This document shows positions 1 through 8,297 of a stretch of 64,000 nt of DNA, piece after piece. Made by a program: the position numbers and the translations under genes. Each line of letters opens with the position of its first letter. Positions within the stretch are counted from its first letter, which is position 1. This DNA comes from UBA987 sp002292105. Lineage in GTDB: Bacteria > Bacteroidota > Bacteroidia > NS11-12g > UBA9320. The stretch lies in assembly GCA_943846675.1 (NCBI GenBank), contig OX044357.1:868001-932000 (forward strand). The letters are read 5' to 3'. Under the pieces are notes generated by a model, which worked only from the letters and a program-made list of their open reading frames with translations, made no database searches and was not told the DNA's origin.

Positions 1-2
1 AA

Positions 3-1688
3 GTGGCTCATGAGTATATTAAGAAACAATGTGCTGCTCAATTAGAATTCGCTGAAATGAATGGCGGACGACCAGCTACAAGAGAATACAATCACGAAGA
101 CAGCGACGATGAGTTGGCTGCTAAGGTACATGAAGACTGTTACCAAAAATTATATGATATAGGTAAGATTCCTTCGGACAAAAACGAACGTGCTGCTGCT
201 TTTTCAACTGCTTATGATGAGTATGTTGAATCGCTAGGAGAAGAGTTAATGGACGAAAAAGGTGGACTAGTAAAGAAATACTTCGGCAAGGTTAAGAAAA
301 ACGCCATCCGAAATATGGTACTTGAAACCAAAGGAAGATTAGACGGTAGAAAGCTTAATGAAGTTCGCCAGATTTGGACAGAAGTAAGCCCATTGCCAGT
401 TCCTCACGGTTCTGCATTGTTTACAAGAGGTGAAACTCAAGCTATGACTACAGTAACTTTGGGTTCTAAGCTTGACGAGCAATTGTTGGACAGTCCAAAC
501 TTATCAGGGAAAAGCAAATTTATGTTGCACTACAACTTCCCTGCATTTTCAGTGGGTGAAGCAAGACCAAATAGAGGTCCAGGCCGAAGAGAGATTGGTC
601 ATGGAAATCTTGCGGCTAGGGGATTGAAGAAAATGTTACCAGAAGATGTTGGGTACACGGTACGAATTGTATCTGATGTATTAGAATCAAATGGTTCAAG
701 TTCGATGGCAACGGTTTGTGCTGGTTCTATGGCACTGATGGATGCTGGTATCAAAGTGAACGCTGGATTAAGTGGTATAGCGATGGGGATGATTTCTGAC
801 CCAGAAACAGGTAAATATGCTATTCTTACAGATATTTTGGGAGACGAAGATCACTTAGGTGACATGGATTTTAAATTGGTTGGAAACGACAATGGAATCT
901 ATGCTTGTCAAATGGATATGAAGGTTGACGGTTTGTCTTATGAGGTATTAGAAGAAGCTTTGATGCAAGCCAAAGAAGGTAGAACGCATGTTTTACGTGA
1001 AATGGAAAAAACCATAACTACTGCACGTGAAGATCTTAAACCTCACACACCTCGACTTGTTAAATTTGCTGTTGAAAAAGACAAAATCGGAGCGATTATC
1101 GGTTCAGGAGGAAAGGTAATTCAAGAACTTCAAGAAAAAACCAACACCACAATTACTATAGAGGAAGTTGATGGTAAGGGAATGGTTGAAATCATGTCGG
1201 CCGATAAAGAAGGACTTGATATGGCAAAATCTATTATTGATGGAATTTGCGAAGATGCTGAAGTTGGGAAAGTGTATGACGGTATTGTAAAAGGTGTAAT
1301 GGACTTTGGTGCATTTATCGAATTCTTACCTGGTAAGCAGGGTCTATTGCATATTTCTGAAATCAAATGGGAACGACTTGAAACTATGGAAGGCGTTTTT
1401 GAAGATGGAGAAGAAGTAAAAGTAAAACTTCTGGATATAGACGAAAGATCAGGAAAATTCAAATTGTCAAGAAAAGTATTACTTGAAAAACCTGAAGGTT
1501 ACGTTGAACCTCAAAGAAGAGATAGAGGCGGAGATAGAAGGGGCGGAAATGATCGAAGAGGTAATAACCGAGGACGCGACAATCGTGGTCGTGATAACCG
1601 AGGAAGAGACAATCGCGGTCCGAGAGGAGACAATCGGGACCGAGGAAACAACCAAAGAAGTTCTCCTTCGGAGGACGCAGTTGGATAA
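3..1688 (+). CDS. pnp: Polyribonucleotide nucleotidyltransferase, C-terminal part (5' end outside window)
   Basis: PNPase is a phosphorolytic 3'-5' exoribonuclease of RNA turnover. The 561 visible residues cover the end of the first RNase PH-like half, the helical linker, the second RNase PH domain (motifs FTRGETQAM and GPGRREIGHG), a KH domain near residue 355 (IGAIIGSGGK) and an S1 domain near residue 430 (GIVKGVMDFGAFIEF). Full-length PNPases have about 700 residues, so roughly 150-190 N-terminal residues lie upstream; the GTG at position 3 is only the first in-frame start-like codon, not a real start. The tail from about residue 500 is rich in Arg, Gly, Asp and Asn with repeated GRDNR units, an RNA-binding-type disordered extension. 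A hairpin terminator follows directly. Confidence 0.97.
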   Translation: MAHEYIKKQCAAQLEFAEMNGGRPATREYNHEDSDDELAAKVHEDCYQKLYDIGKIPSDKNERAAAFSTAYDEYVESLGEELMDEKGGLVKKYFGKVKKNAIRNMVLETKGRLDGRKLNEVRQIWTEVSPLPVPHGSALFTRGETQAMTTVTLGSKLDEQLLDSPNLSGKSKFMLHYNFPAFSVGEARPNRGPGRREIGHGNLAARGLKKMLPEDVGYTVRIVSDVLESNGSSSMATVCAGSMALMDAGIKVNAGLSGIAMGMISDPETGKYAILTDILGDEDHLGDMDFKLVGNDNGIYACQMDMKVDGLSYEVLEEALMQAKEGRTHVLREMEKTITTAREDLKPHTPRLVKFAVEKDKIGAIIGSGGKVIQELQEKTNTTITIEEVDGKGMVEIMSADKEGLDMAKSIIDGICEDAEVGKVYDGIVKGVMDFGAFIEFLPGKQGLLHISEIKWERLETMEGVFEDGEEVKVKLLDIDERSGKFKLSRKVLLEKPEGYVEPQRRDRGGDRRGGNDRRGNNRGRDNRGRDNRGRDNRGPRGDNRDRGNNQRSSPSEDAVG

Positions 1689-1692
1689 CATT

Positions 1693-1726
1693 ATTTAAAA
1701 AAGTGGCCTTGAGCCACTTTTTTTGT
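1693..1726 (+). terminator. Rho-independent terminator after pnp
   Basis: An 8-bp stem (AAAGTGGC at 1700-1707 with GCCACTTT at 1713-1720) and a 5-nt loop are followed by a T run. It sits 12 bases after the pnp stop and just before the preferred murQ start. Confidence 0.85.
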
Positions 1727-1729
1727 GCT

Positions 1730-2542
1730 ATGACTAAAACAACAGAATCAGATTCGCTGTTTGATGGGTTGCACCAAATGTCAACAAATGATTTGGTGAA
1801 GTCTATCAATACACTCGACCAATCAGTTCCAGAAAGTGTTGGCAAGCAATTGCAACCTATATCCTTACTGATTGATGCCGTGTATGCCAAAATGAGCCAA
1901 GGAGGGAGGTTGTTTTATATTGGTTCTGGTACGAGTGGTAGATTAGGCGTTGTAGATGCTTCAGAGTGTCCACCCACGTTTGGTGTTGATCATGGAAGGG
2001 TGGTCGGGATAATCGCAGGAGGCGATCACGCTATACGTATCGCCGTAGAAAACGCAGAAGACGATACCAAGCAAGCTTGGCTTGACCTGAAAGCATATGA
2101 CGTTTCTGACAAAGATTTTGTAATCGGTATTAGTGCTAGCGGAACGACGCCATATGTCATCGGAGGTCTTCAAGCGTGCAAAACGCATGATGTCAGCTGT
2201 GGCTCCATTGCCTGTAATGCTGATAGTAAAATTGGGCAAATCGCAGATTTTGCCATTGATTGTCCTGTTGGTCCAGAGTTTGTCACAGGTAGTACACGTA
2301 TGAAGTCAGGAACGGCACAGAAACTTATCCTGAATATGATTACAACCTCCGTTATGATTAAGCTTGGTCATGTTCAAGGCAATAAGATGGTGGATATGCA
2401 ATTGACCAATGACAAGCTTGTTGATAGAGGTACAAAAATGATAATGAATCAATCTGACCTTAACTATGATATGGCGAAGGAAATGTTGCTAGAACACGGA
2501 AGTGTTCGCGCGGCTGTTGATGCAATCAACTCGAAAACTTAA
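1730..2542 (+). CDS. murQ: N-acetylmuramic acid 6-phosphate etherase
   Basis: MurQ cleaves the D-lactyl ether of MurNAc 6-phosphate to give GlcNAc 6-phosphate in peptidoglycan recycling (cytosolic). Family signatures are clear: GSGTSGRLGVVDASECPPT in the SIS domain, a second SIS block with GISASGTTPY, and GPEFVTGSTRMKSGTAQK near the active site, then LTNDKLVDRG. I chose the ATG at 1730 (270 residues) rather than the GTG at 1703, because the latter lies inside the terminator hairpin and the shorter form matches the family N-terminus. No other recycling gene is adjacent; the downstream gene is convergent. Confidence 0.95.
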   Translation: MTKTTESDSLFDGLHQMSTNDLVKSINTLDQSVPESVGKQLQPISLLIDAVYAKMSQGGRLFYIGSGTSGRLGVVDASECPPTFGVDHGRVVGIIAGGDHAIRIAVENAEDDTKQAWLDLKAYDVSDKDFVIGISASGTTPYVIGGLQACKTHDVSCGSIACNADSKIGQIADFAIDCPVGPEFVTGSTRMKSGTAQKLILNMITTSVMIKLGHVQGNKMVDMQLTNDKLVDRGTKMIMNQSDLNYDMAKEMLLEHGSVRAAVDAINSKT

Positions 2543-2575
2543 TCTGTAAAACTGTAGGAGAGGTAGCGTAAAATG

Positions 2576-3274
2576 TTACAAAATCTGTTGTAATTCTACC
2601 AAATTTTGAATCTCAAAAGTGGCAATTTTTGGGTGATCTAAGTCGTGTGGGTTGAAAAACACCTGGTCTATTCCAGCATTTTTACTACCGATAACATCAG
2701 ATTCAAAATGGTCGCCAACGTAAATGCTTTCTTGAGGAAGGGCGGTGGCTAAATCCAAAGCATGGTGGAATACTTTTGGGTTTGGTTTTAATACACCAAC
2801 TTCTTCAGAAGTCGTAATGGTTTTAAAATAACCATGCAGTCCTGAGGAATTTAGTTTTGTAGCTTGCACCTCTTTGAAGCCGTTAGTGATAAGGTGAACC
2901 TCATACCTGGATTGCAGGTAATCTAAGGTTTCTATGGCGTTCGGCATCAAGCCCGGTTGCTTAGGGCCATCTGTTAAATAACGCTCATTGATGGCGTTCG
3001 CTAATCCGGCATCCACGATGTCCCAATGTTTTAGAACCGTTGGAAAACGATCATCTCGGAGTCTATGTTTTTCGAGTTTTCCGGCTCTATATTTAGCCCA
3101 CAAAGCTTCGTTGATGGTTTCATATTTATGTATAAACTCATCAAACTCTGCAATGCCTTTTTTTGACAAATCAAATTCATCAAAAAGACCAAGTAGTGTT
3201 TTACGACTGTTTGATGCGAAGTCCCACAAGGTGTGGTCGAGGTCAAAAAAGATGTGTTTGTAGTCGCTGCTCAT
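2576..3274 (-). CDS. HAD-family hydrolase, YjjG-type (noncanonical pyrimidine nucleotidase)
   Basis: A 232-residue haloacid-dehalogenase-superfamily phosphatase. Motif I is FFDLDHTLWD (DxD nucleophile) near residue 10, motif II is the HLITNG segment around residue 117, and motif III/IV are seen in LKPNPKVF and VGDHFESDVIG. The DLDHTLWDF start and alpha-helical cap resemble the YjjG group, whose members dephosphorylate pyrimidine nucleoside 5'-monophosphates including modified ones. It directly abuts upp upstream on the same strand (stop to start with no gap), so the two are probably co-transcribed, consistent with a role in pyrimidine salvage or housecleaning. The exact substrate is inferred. 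Confidence 0.88.
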   Translation of the reverse strand: MSSDYKHIFFDLDHTLWDFASNSRKTLLGLFDEFDLSKKGIAEFDEFIHKYETINEALWAKYRAGKLEKHRLRDDRFPTVLKHWDIVDAGLANAINERYLTDGPKQPGLMPNAIETLDYLQSRYEVHLITNGFKEVQATKLNSSGLHGYFKTITTSEEVGVLKPNPKVFHHALDLATALPQESIYVGDHFESDVIGSKNAGIDQVFFNPHDLDHPKIATFEIQNLVELQQIL

Positions 3275-3931
3275 TTAATGTTGTGTTTTCGTTCCAAAAC
3301 TAAGATCTCCAGCATCTCCTAAACCTGGTACGATGTATCCATTTTCGTCCAAATCAGGGTCAATAGTTCCAATCCACAAGGTGGCGTTTGGTATGTGCCG
3401 TTTGACGTAATCAACACCCGCCTGGCTACCAATCACAGACACCAAGTGTACTTTTTTTGGGTTACCCTGTGCTAAAAATTGCTCATAAGTCAAAACAAGC
3501 GATTGGCCTGTAGCCAACATGGGGTCGGTAAGAATTAATACGCGATCTTCTATAGTTGGACTTGCTAGATACTCTACCTTTATCTCAAAATCATTACCTG
3601 TCGTTTGGTGCCGATAGGCCGAGATGTAAGCCAAGTCGGCTTGATTGAATAATTGGTTTACGCCATGTTGCAAGGGTATGCCCGCGCGTAATACAGTGCC
3701 TATTACAGGTTGGTCTTTTAGCTCTGTAGTGTCGGCACTACCCAGTGGAGTTTGTGTTTGGGACGATTCGTAGTCCAGTGATTTTGATATTTCATATGCC
3801 GCAATCATTCCAATGCGTTCAATATTTTTTCGAAATCGATAACGATCTTGTTGTATTTCCTTGTCTCTCAATTCTTTAAGAATTTGACAGACAATTGATT
3901 TTTCTTCAGAAAGATTTTTAACCTCAAACAT
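3275..3931 (-). CDS. upp: Uracil phosphoribosyltransferase
   Basis: UPRT converts uracil and PRPP to UMP in pyrimidine salvage. The 218-residue protein has the PRPP-binding segment LILTDPMLATGQSL, the substrate-loop region GTVLRAGIPLQHGV and the C-terminal uracil-binding GYIVPGLGDAGD. Length agrees with the family (about 210). It is the first gene of a two-gene minus-strand unit with the HAD phosphatase; divergent DUF4783/nadC genes lie upstream, so the interval 3932-4024 carries the promoters of both directions. Confidence 0.96.
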   Translation of the reverse strand: MFEVKNLSEEKSIVCQILKELRDKEIQQDRYRFRKNIERIGMIAAYEISKSLDYESSQTQTPLGSADTTELKDQPVIGTVLRAGIPLQHGVNQLFNQADLAYISAYRHQTTGNDFEIKVEYLASPTIEDRVLILTDPMLATGQSLVLTYEQFLAQGNPKKVHLVSVIGSQAGVDYVKRHIPNATLWIGTIDPDLDENGYIVPGLGDAGDLSFGTKTQH

Positions 3932-4008
3932 GTTTTTTGGTACGATTTCTGCCTGTAAAATTATATAAGTTAATTCATACCTGAATCATATAAATAGTAA
4001 ATATCACT

Positions 4009-4016
4009 TAACTTTG
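4009..4016 (+). promoter_or_regulatory. Candidate Bacteroidota -7 promoter element (TAACTTTG)
   Basis: TAACTTTG matches the phylum-specific TAnnTTTG -7 consensus and lies 8 nt before the DUF4783 start codon. No convincing -33 TTTG was seen, so this is a candidate only; such a position would give a very short leader. Confidence 0.4.
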
Positions 4017-4024
4017 ATTATTAA

Positions 4025-4432
4025 ATGAGCGTTACAAAAGCACCCACCTTTGTGTCAATCACGATAACCCTTTGTTTGCTTTTGATGGGTTTTGCAAGCC
4101 CCCAGCAAGATATCTTTTCTGACTTCGAATCTGCCATTGCTGGCGGAAATGCGAGTAAATTTTCAAACTACTTAAGTAGCAGTGTTGAATTGGAACTACC
4201 AGGAGAGGTTGAAGGGATATATAGTAAACAGCAAACAGTAGTAATTCTGAACCGTTTTTTTGACAAATACCCGCCAACGGCTTTCACATTGGTACATAGA
4301 GGAAGTTCCGCATCTGGAAGTAAATTCGCCGTAGGCGACTATACAACTGGCGAAGAAAAAACCTTCCGAGTCACTGTGTTTGTTAAAAAGCAAGGGGATA
4401 ATTACTTGATACAAGAAATTGAGTTCGAATAA
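4025..4432 (+). CDS. DUF4783 family secreted/periplasmic protein
   Basis: A 135-residue protein with an N-terminal hydrophobic export signal (about residues 8-26, ending near FASPQQ) and one compact alpha+beta domain, similar to the Bacteroidota DUF4783 family whose fold resembles NTF2/cystatin-like proteins. The function is unknown. It is 14 bp upstream of nadC on the same strand, an arrangement I recall as common in the phylum, but nothing in the sequence ties it to NAD synthesis. The start at ATG 4025 puts the hydrophobic segment at the normal distance from the N-terminus. Confidence 0.82.
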   Translation: MSVTKAPTFVSITITLCLLLMGFASPQQDIFSDFESAIAGGNASKFSNYLSSSVELELPGEVEGIYSKQQTVVILNRFFDKYPPTAFTLVHRGSSASGSKFAVGDYTTGEEKTFRVTVFVKKQGDNYLIQEIEFE

Positions 4433-4446
4433 CCAAGGTTAGATTA

Positions 4447-5298
4447 ATGGATTTTACGAATAAGCAAACCCTAGATTTTATCCATAGGGCTTTTGAAGAA
4501 GATATTAAAGATGGAGACCATTCCTCGCTTGCATCGATACCAAAGGGTACGGTCGGAAAGGCGAAGTTGTTGTTTAAAGACGACGGTATTGTCGCTGGAA
4601 TTGACCTGGCTCAGGTAATTTTAAGAGAACTTGACGAGACTATAACGTTTGAGGTATTCAAGCAAGACGGTGATTCGGTTAAGTATGGTGATATAGGCTT
4701 TTTTGTAACAGGAAGCGTTCATGCGATATTGGCAGGTGAACGAGTTTTGCTTAATTGCATGCAGCGATTAAGTGGTATAGCGACGCAAACGCACAAGCTC
4801 GTTCAGATGATGGGCAATTCTACATCTAGATTGTTAGACACGCGTAAAACTACTCCACACCTTAGATTTTTGGAAAAATGGGCTGTTACCGTGGGTGGGG
4901 GACATAACCATCGGATTGGTTTGTACGACATGATTATGCTTAAAGACAATCATAACGATTATGCTGGAGGGATTACAAACGCGGTGAACAAAACCAAACA
5001 ATATCTAAAAGACAATAACCTAGACTTAAGAGTTGAGGTCGAAACACGAAACATGGCTGAAGTTCAAGAAGCCTTGGCAGTGGGAGGAGTCGATCGCATT
5101 ATGTTAGATAATTTTACACCAGCTGAAATTGTTGAGGCATTAAAAGTAATAGATGGGCAAGTCGAAACGGAAGCAAGCGGCGGGATTAATGAAAGCAACC
5201 TTCCAGGCTATGCGGCTACAAACGTTGACTTTATCAGTATTGGAGCCCTGACACATTCAATCAAAAGCATGGATATTAGTCTTAAAGAAACAGACTAA
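4447..5298 (+). CDS. nadC: Nicotinate-nucleotide pyrophosphorylase (carboxylating)
   Basis: NadC (quinolinate phosphoribosyltransferase) makes nicotinate mononucleotide from quinolinate and PRPP in de novo NAD synthesis. The 283-residue protein shows EEDIKDGDHSS near the N-terminus, the LLNCMQRLSGIAT helix, the substrate-binding TRKTTPHLRFLEKWAV segment, the GGGHNHRIGLYDMIMLKDNH active-site stretch and the C-terminal VDRIMLDNF / EASGGI / ISIGALTHS phosphate-binding strands. All expected elements are present. It overlaps the 3' end of the convergent hydrolase gene by 4 bp. Confidence 0.97.
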   Translation: MDFTNKQTLDFIHRAFEEDIKDGDHSSLASIPKGTVGKAKLLFKDDGIVAGIDLAQVILRELDETITFEVFKQDGDSVKYGDIGFFVTGSVHAILAGERVLLNCMQRLSGIATQTHKLVQMMGNSTSRLLDTRKTTPHLRFLEKWAVTVGGGHNHRIGLYDMIMLKDNHNDYAGGITNAVNKTKQYLKDNNLDLRVEVETRNMAEVQEALAVGGVDRIMLDNFTPAEIVEALKVIDGQVETEASGGINESNLPGYAATNVDFISIGALTHSIKSMDISLKETD

Positions 5299-5933
5299 AA
5301 ATATTGCTTTGTAAAAGCAGATAAGGCTTCAGTAGGAACTGAATGTCCTCCGTCAAATCTGAATTGCACTGGGTTGACACCGATTTTATCAATAAAACTT
5401 AGTTGCTTTTGCCACGACGCTTCATTTCTAAATGGATCACTTTCGTCAAAGGCTAGATAGCAACGCATTGATTCCATCTTTTTTGACGTTCGTTTTAAAT
5501 CTATGTCTTGCGGAAATGTTCCCGCCCAAAGAACAAGTTGGTTGGGTTGAATATTACCATCTGCCAACCAACGACAAGCCGTTGCAACGCCCTGTGAAAA
5601 TCCAAATAAGGTGATGTTTTGCCCGGGCTGAGTAAAGGTTTCAACTATTTTGTTCAAATAAGCCACATAGTCTTGTATGTCGTTGAGGCGATCCTCTTTT
5701 GTCATCCAACTAGCCACAACATCACCATAAAAACCCTTTCGATAAAACCGGTGTAGACCTTCTGGAGCGACAATGGCGCGTCCTTCGACCGCAATAGCAT
5801 CAAACGACTCGATAAATGTACTTGCCAATTGAGCATATCCGTGCAAAACAATCCACACTTCAGAAGCTGTTTGTAGATCACCTTTTGAATAAACAGATGC
5901 TGTTTTTTGGACACTCAGATTGTGTTTATGCAT
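5295..5933 (-). CDS. Alpha/beta hydrolase (carboxylesterase/phospholipase-like)
   Basis: A predicted serine hydrolase of 212 residues from the preferred start at 5933 (MHKHNLS); an in-frame ATG at 6002 would add 23 residues resembling translated spacer. The nucleophile elbow is GFSQGVA (GxSxG), the oxyanion strand is IVLHGYAQ near the start, and the terminal DGGHSVP carries the catalytic His; the Asp is probably in the AFDESDPF segment. The layout resembles the YpfH/phospholipase-carboxylesterase group acting on small esters. Substrate unknown. Confidence 0.8.
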   Translation of the reverse strand: MHKHNLSVQKTASVYSKGDLQTASEVWIVLHGYAQLASTFIESFDAIAVEGRAIVAPEGLHRFYRKGFYGDVVASWMTKEDRLNDIQDYVAYLNKIVETFTQPGQNITLFGFSQGVATACRWLADGNIQPNQLVLWAGTFPQDIDLKRTSKKMESMRCYLAFDESDPFRNEASWQKQLSFIDKIGVNPVQFRFDGGHSVPTEALSAFTKQYF

Positions 5934-6033
5934 AGGCAAAAGTATAAAGTATAAAGGATTGATGGATTGAAGGAATGATGTCTTGGGAGATTTGTGATGC
6001 AATCCAAGCAGGTATGTCTTGTATTTTTAAATT

Positions 6034-6414
6034 ATGAATGAATCTGATGCTAAAATTAAATACGTAAAATCAATGAAACTACGATGCAAACAATTGGCAA
6101 TAGAAGTGCTTACAGTTTGTGATAAGCTGCAATCAAATCGCAACTCGCTAAAAGTAATTTTATACCAATTATGTAAAAGCGTGTCAAGTACCGCAGCGAA
6201 CTATAATGCAGCCTGCAGGGCAAGGTCCAAGAAAGAGTTTTTTTCTAAAATAAGTATTGTAGTGGAAGAAGCTGACGAGACCGTTCTATGGTTAGAAGTT
6301 TTAAAGGATGGACATTTTACGAACATTAATCAAGAAATTACTACTTTGCTGGGTGAGGCTAGAGAAATCTTAAGCATATTTGCTAGTGCAAGGAAAAAAG
6401 TAAGTCAGCGGTAA
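6034..6414 (+). CDS. Four helix bundle protein (TIGR02436/S23-like)
   Basis: A 126-residue all-helical protein with the hallmarks of the 23S-rRNA-intervening-sequence/four-helix-bundle family: a basic first helix, LCKSVSSTAANYNAACRARSKKEFFSKI in the middle region, and EEADETVLWLEVL in the third helix. Members are often encoded in mobile or lineage-specific insertions and their biochemical role is unknown. The gene sits alone between the hydrolase and folA, flanked on both sides by similar low-complexity stretches of ATTCAATCC/GGATTGA type, suggesting it came in as an insertion. Confidence 0.85.
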   Translation: MNESDAKIKYVKSMKLRCKQLAIEVLTVCDKLQSNRNSLKVILYQLCKSVSSTAANYNAACRARSKKEFFSKISIVVEEADETVLWLEVLKDGHFTNINQEITTLLGEAREILSIFASARKKVSQR

Positions 6415-6499
6415 ACCTCAATCATTCAATCCCTCAATACTACAATCCTTCATAGTTAGTAAAATGAATATTCCTCATTCACTCATTCCACATCAGAAT

Positions 6500-6997
6500 A
6501 TGAAAATCCACCTCATCGCCGCCATAGCTAAAAACAATGCCATAGGAAAAGACAATCAATTGCTTTGGCATATTAAAGACGATTTGCAATTGTTTAAAAA
6601 AACGACGCTGAATAATGTCATCATTATGGGGCGCAAAAGTTATGAGTCGATTGGGAGGCCTCTGCCGAAAAGAACGAATGTGGTGATTACTAGAAAACGG
6701 GATTACCAACCCGAAGGTGTTCTCGTGTTTAACAGCTTAAATAATGCCTTTGATCATTTCCGAAAAACAGAAGCCGAAGTCTTTGTAATCGGTGGTGGAG
6801 AAATCTACCGACAAAGCCTAGACGATGCGCATGTGTTACATATCTCGCATGTAGACGTATCTGTTGAGGATGCCGATACTTTTTTCCCGAAGGTTAAATG
6901 GGAAGAGTGGAGGGTGGAAGAAAGTGAAACGTTTGAAGCGTCAGACACAAATGATTTTGGATTTACCTATCGTAGGTACCTCAGGAAGTCGGAGTAA
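6500..6997 (+). CDS. folA: Dihydrofolate reductase
   Basis: DHFR reduces dihydrofolate to tetrahydrofolate with NADPH. The 165-residue form from ATG 6500 (MKIHLIAAIAKNNAIGKDNQ) fits the family length; the ATG at 6464 would add 12 atypical residues. Seen motifs: IGKDNQLLWHIKDDLQLFKK (catalytic acidic residue and folate pocket), NVIIMGRKSYESIGRPLPKR, VFVIGGGEIYRQ (cofactor site). The stop overlaps the convergent P450 gene by 17 bp. Confidence 0.95.
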   Translation: MKIHLIAAIAKNNAIGKDNQLLWHIKDDLQLFKKTTLNNVIIMGRKSYESIGRPLPKRTNVVITRKRDYQPEGVLVFNSLNNAFDHFRKTEAEVFVIGGGEIYRQSLDDAHVLHISHVDVSVEDADTFFPKVKWEEWRVEESETFEASDTNDFGFTYRRYLRKSE

Positions 6998-8294
6998 CCT
7001 CCAGAAATAAACCCCTTCGAGTTTTCATGATAATGCCAGGCGTAATTTGAGGTGGCTTGGTTTGCTTGTATGTAAAAGTGAACTGGCGTAACAAAATACT
7101 TAGGATTAGCTGAGACTCCATTATGGCTAATGATTGTCCAATGCAAACTCTTTCACCCTGTCCGAATGGAATGTACTGGAATGCTTTTCCACGCATGTTG
7201 TCTGCGGAAAAACGCTGTGGTATGAAGTCCGCAGGCTTTTCCCAAAAATCTGGATCACGATGCAATGTGTAGGCACAAATCATAAAATAGGTGTGTGCAT
7301 CGAATTGTTGTTTGTCAATTTCATCCTTTTCTTCGGATTGTCGATGTATGGACCACACGGGAGGATACAACCGCATCGATTCCTGAATACATTGTTTTGT
7401 CGTTTGCAAATTGCTTAGGTCTGCAAATGTATTTGTGGTTTTAAGCGACTCTTGTCTGCAGTCGTTTTGATTTGTAGGGTTTGTCGCCAGGCAGTAGAGC
7501 GTCCAGGTTAGTGCAGAAGCAGTGGTGTCGTATCCGGCAAAAATGAAGTTCACTATTTGATCTCGAATTTCGTCGTCGTCAACATCTCTGTCAAACATAT
7601 CGTTCATCCAATAGCTGCATTTTTTACGATTGTTTCTGGCAAAAGCAATAATGTGTTTGGCTACGGTATCTAAGTATCTAACGGCAGTACTTTGGTCTGA
7701 TTTGACCGATAAACCAATCTGTTTGCGAAGCCGATTGGTATAAAATTTTATTTTCTGATTGCGAATACTTGTTTGATCTAATACCTCACTGTGTGCACGC
7801 TGTATTTCTTTGTAATCAACCTCAATGCCATCACAAAACTGAGTTCGAACCAATATACGAAGCATAAGCATCTCCATAGATGCCTCGACGTCATTTTTGC
7901 CTGCTGAATGAGTCCAAGTCTTACACAGGCTATCGCACTCATCTAGTATAATGGATTCAAATTGCTGTATGACTTGTTCATGAAAGCTTGGTTTTAAATG
8001 GCTGCGTTGAGATTGCCATATTTTGTCTTCCGAAATGAAAATGCCATTTCCGAGCAAAGGACGTAACGCCTTGATTACGGGCGATCTTTTATAGTTTGCC
8101 TTATTCGTTTTTAAAATGTGTTTGATGTATTCTGGTTCTGAAACGAAGTGTAATTTTTGGTATTTCCCACCATCAAATTCTATAACCTTACCGACTTTTC
8201 GAACCAGTTTCTCTAGTGATTCTAGTGGTTGAACCAATAGTAGTCCAAACCATTTAACTAAAGTAAACCCACTAATTTTTGGAAGTTTTGACAT
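6981..8294 (-). CDS. Cytochrome P450
   Basis: A complete 437-residue heme monooxygenase. Key elements are the I-helix oxygen-binding motif AGYDTT (residues 253-258), the K-helix ESMR (305-308) in QESMRLYPPVW, the PERF-like PQRF segment (359-362) and the heme loop FGQGERVCIG with Cys384 as thiolate ligand. There is no obvious N-terminal membrane anchor, although residues 8-25 are moderately hydrophobic. It is the last gene of a minus-strand run asnS, E2-like acyltransferase, P450 (3 bp from its neighbour), so expression may be coupled. No ferredoxin gene is nearby. Substrate unknown; fatty-acid or terpenoid oxidation are the usual possibilities. Confidence 0.93.
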   Translation of the reverse strand: MSKLPKISGFTLVKWFGLLLVQPLESLEKLVRKVGKVIEFDGGKYQKLHFVSEPEYIKHILKTNKANYKRSPVIKALRPLLGNGIFISEDKIWQSQRSHLKPSFHEQVIQQFESIILDECDSLCKTWTHSAGKNDVEASMEMLMLRILVRTQFCDGIEVDYKEIQRAHSEVLDQTSIRNQKIKFYTNRLRKQIGLSVKSDQSTAVRYLDTVAKHIIAFARNNRKKCSYWMNDMFDRDVDDDEIRDQIVNFIFAGYDTTASALTWTLYCLATNPTNQNDCRQESLKTTNTFADLSNLQTTKQCIQESMRLYPPVWSIHRQSEEKDEIDKQQFDAHTYFMICAYTLHRDPDFWEKPADFIPQRFSADNMRGKAFQYIPFGQGERVCIGQSLAIMESQLILSILLRQFTFTYKQTKPPQITPGIIMKTRRGLFLEVTPTS

Positions 8295-8297
8295 CAG

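Noticed and set aside
1459..1890. Minus-strand open frames over the 3' end of pnp and the start of murQ
   Set aside because: They run antisense to two clear genes, cross the terminator, and have low-complexity Ser/Val-rich products caused by the repeat-rich pnp tail.
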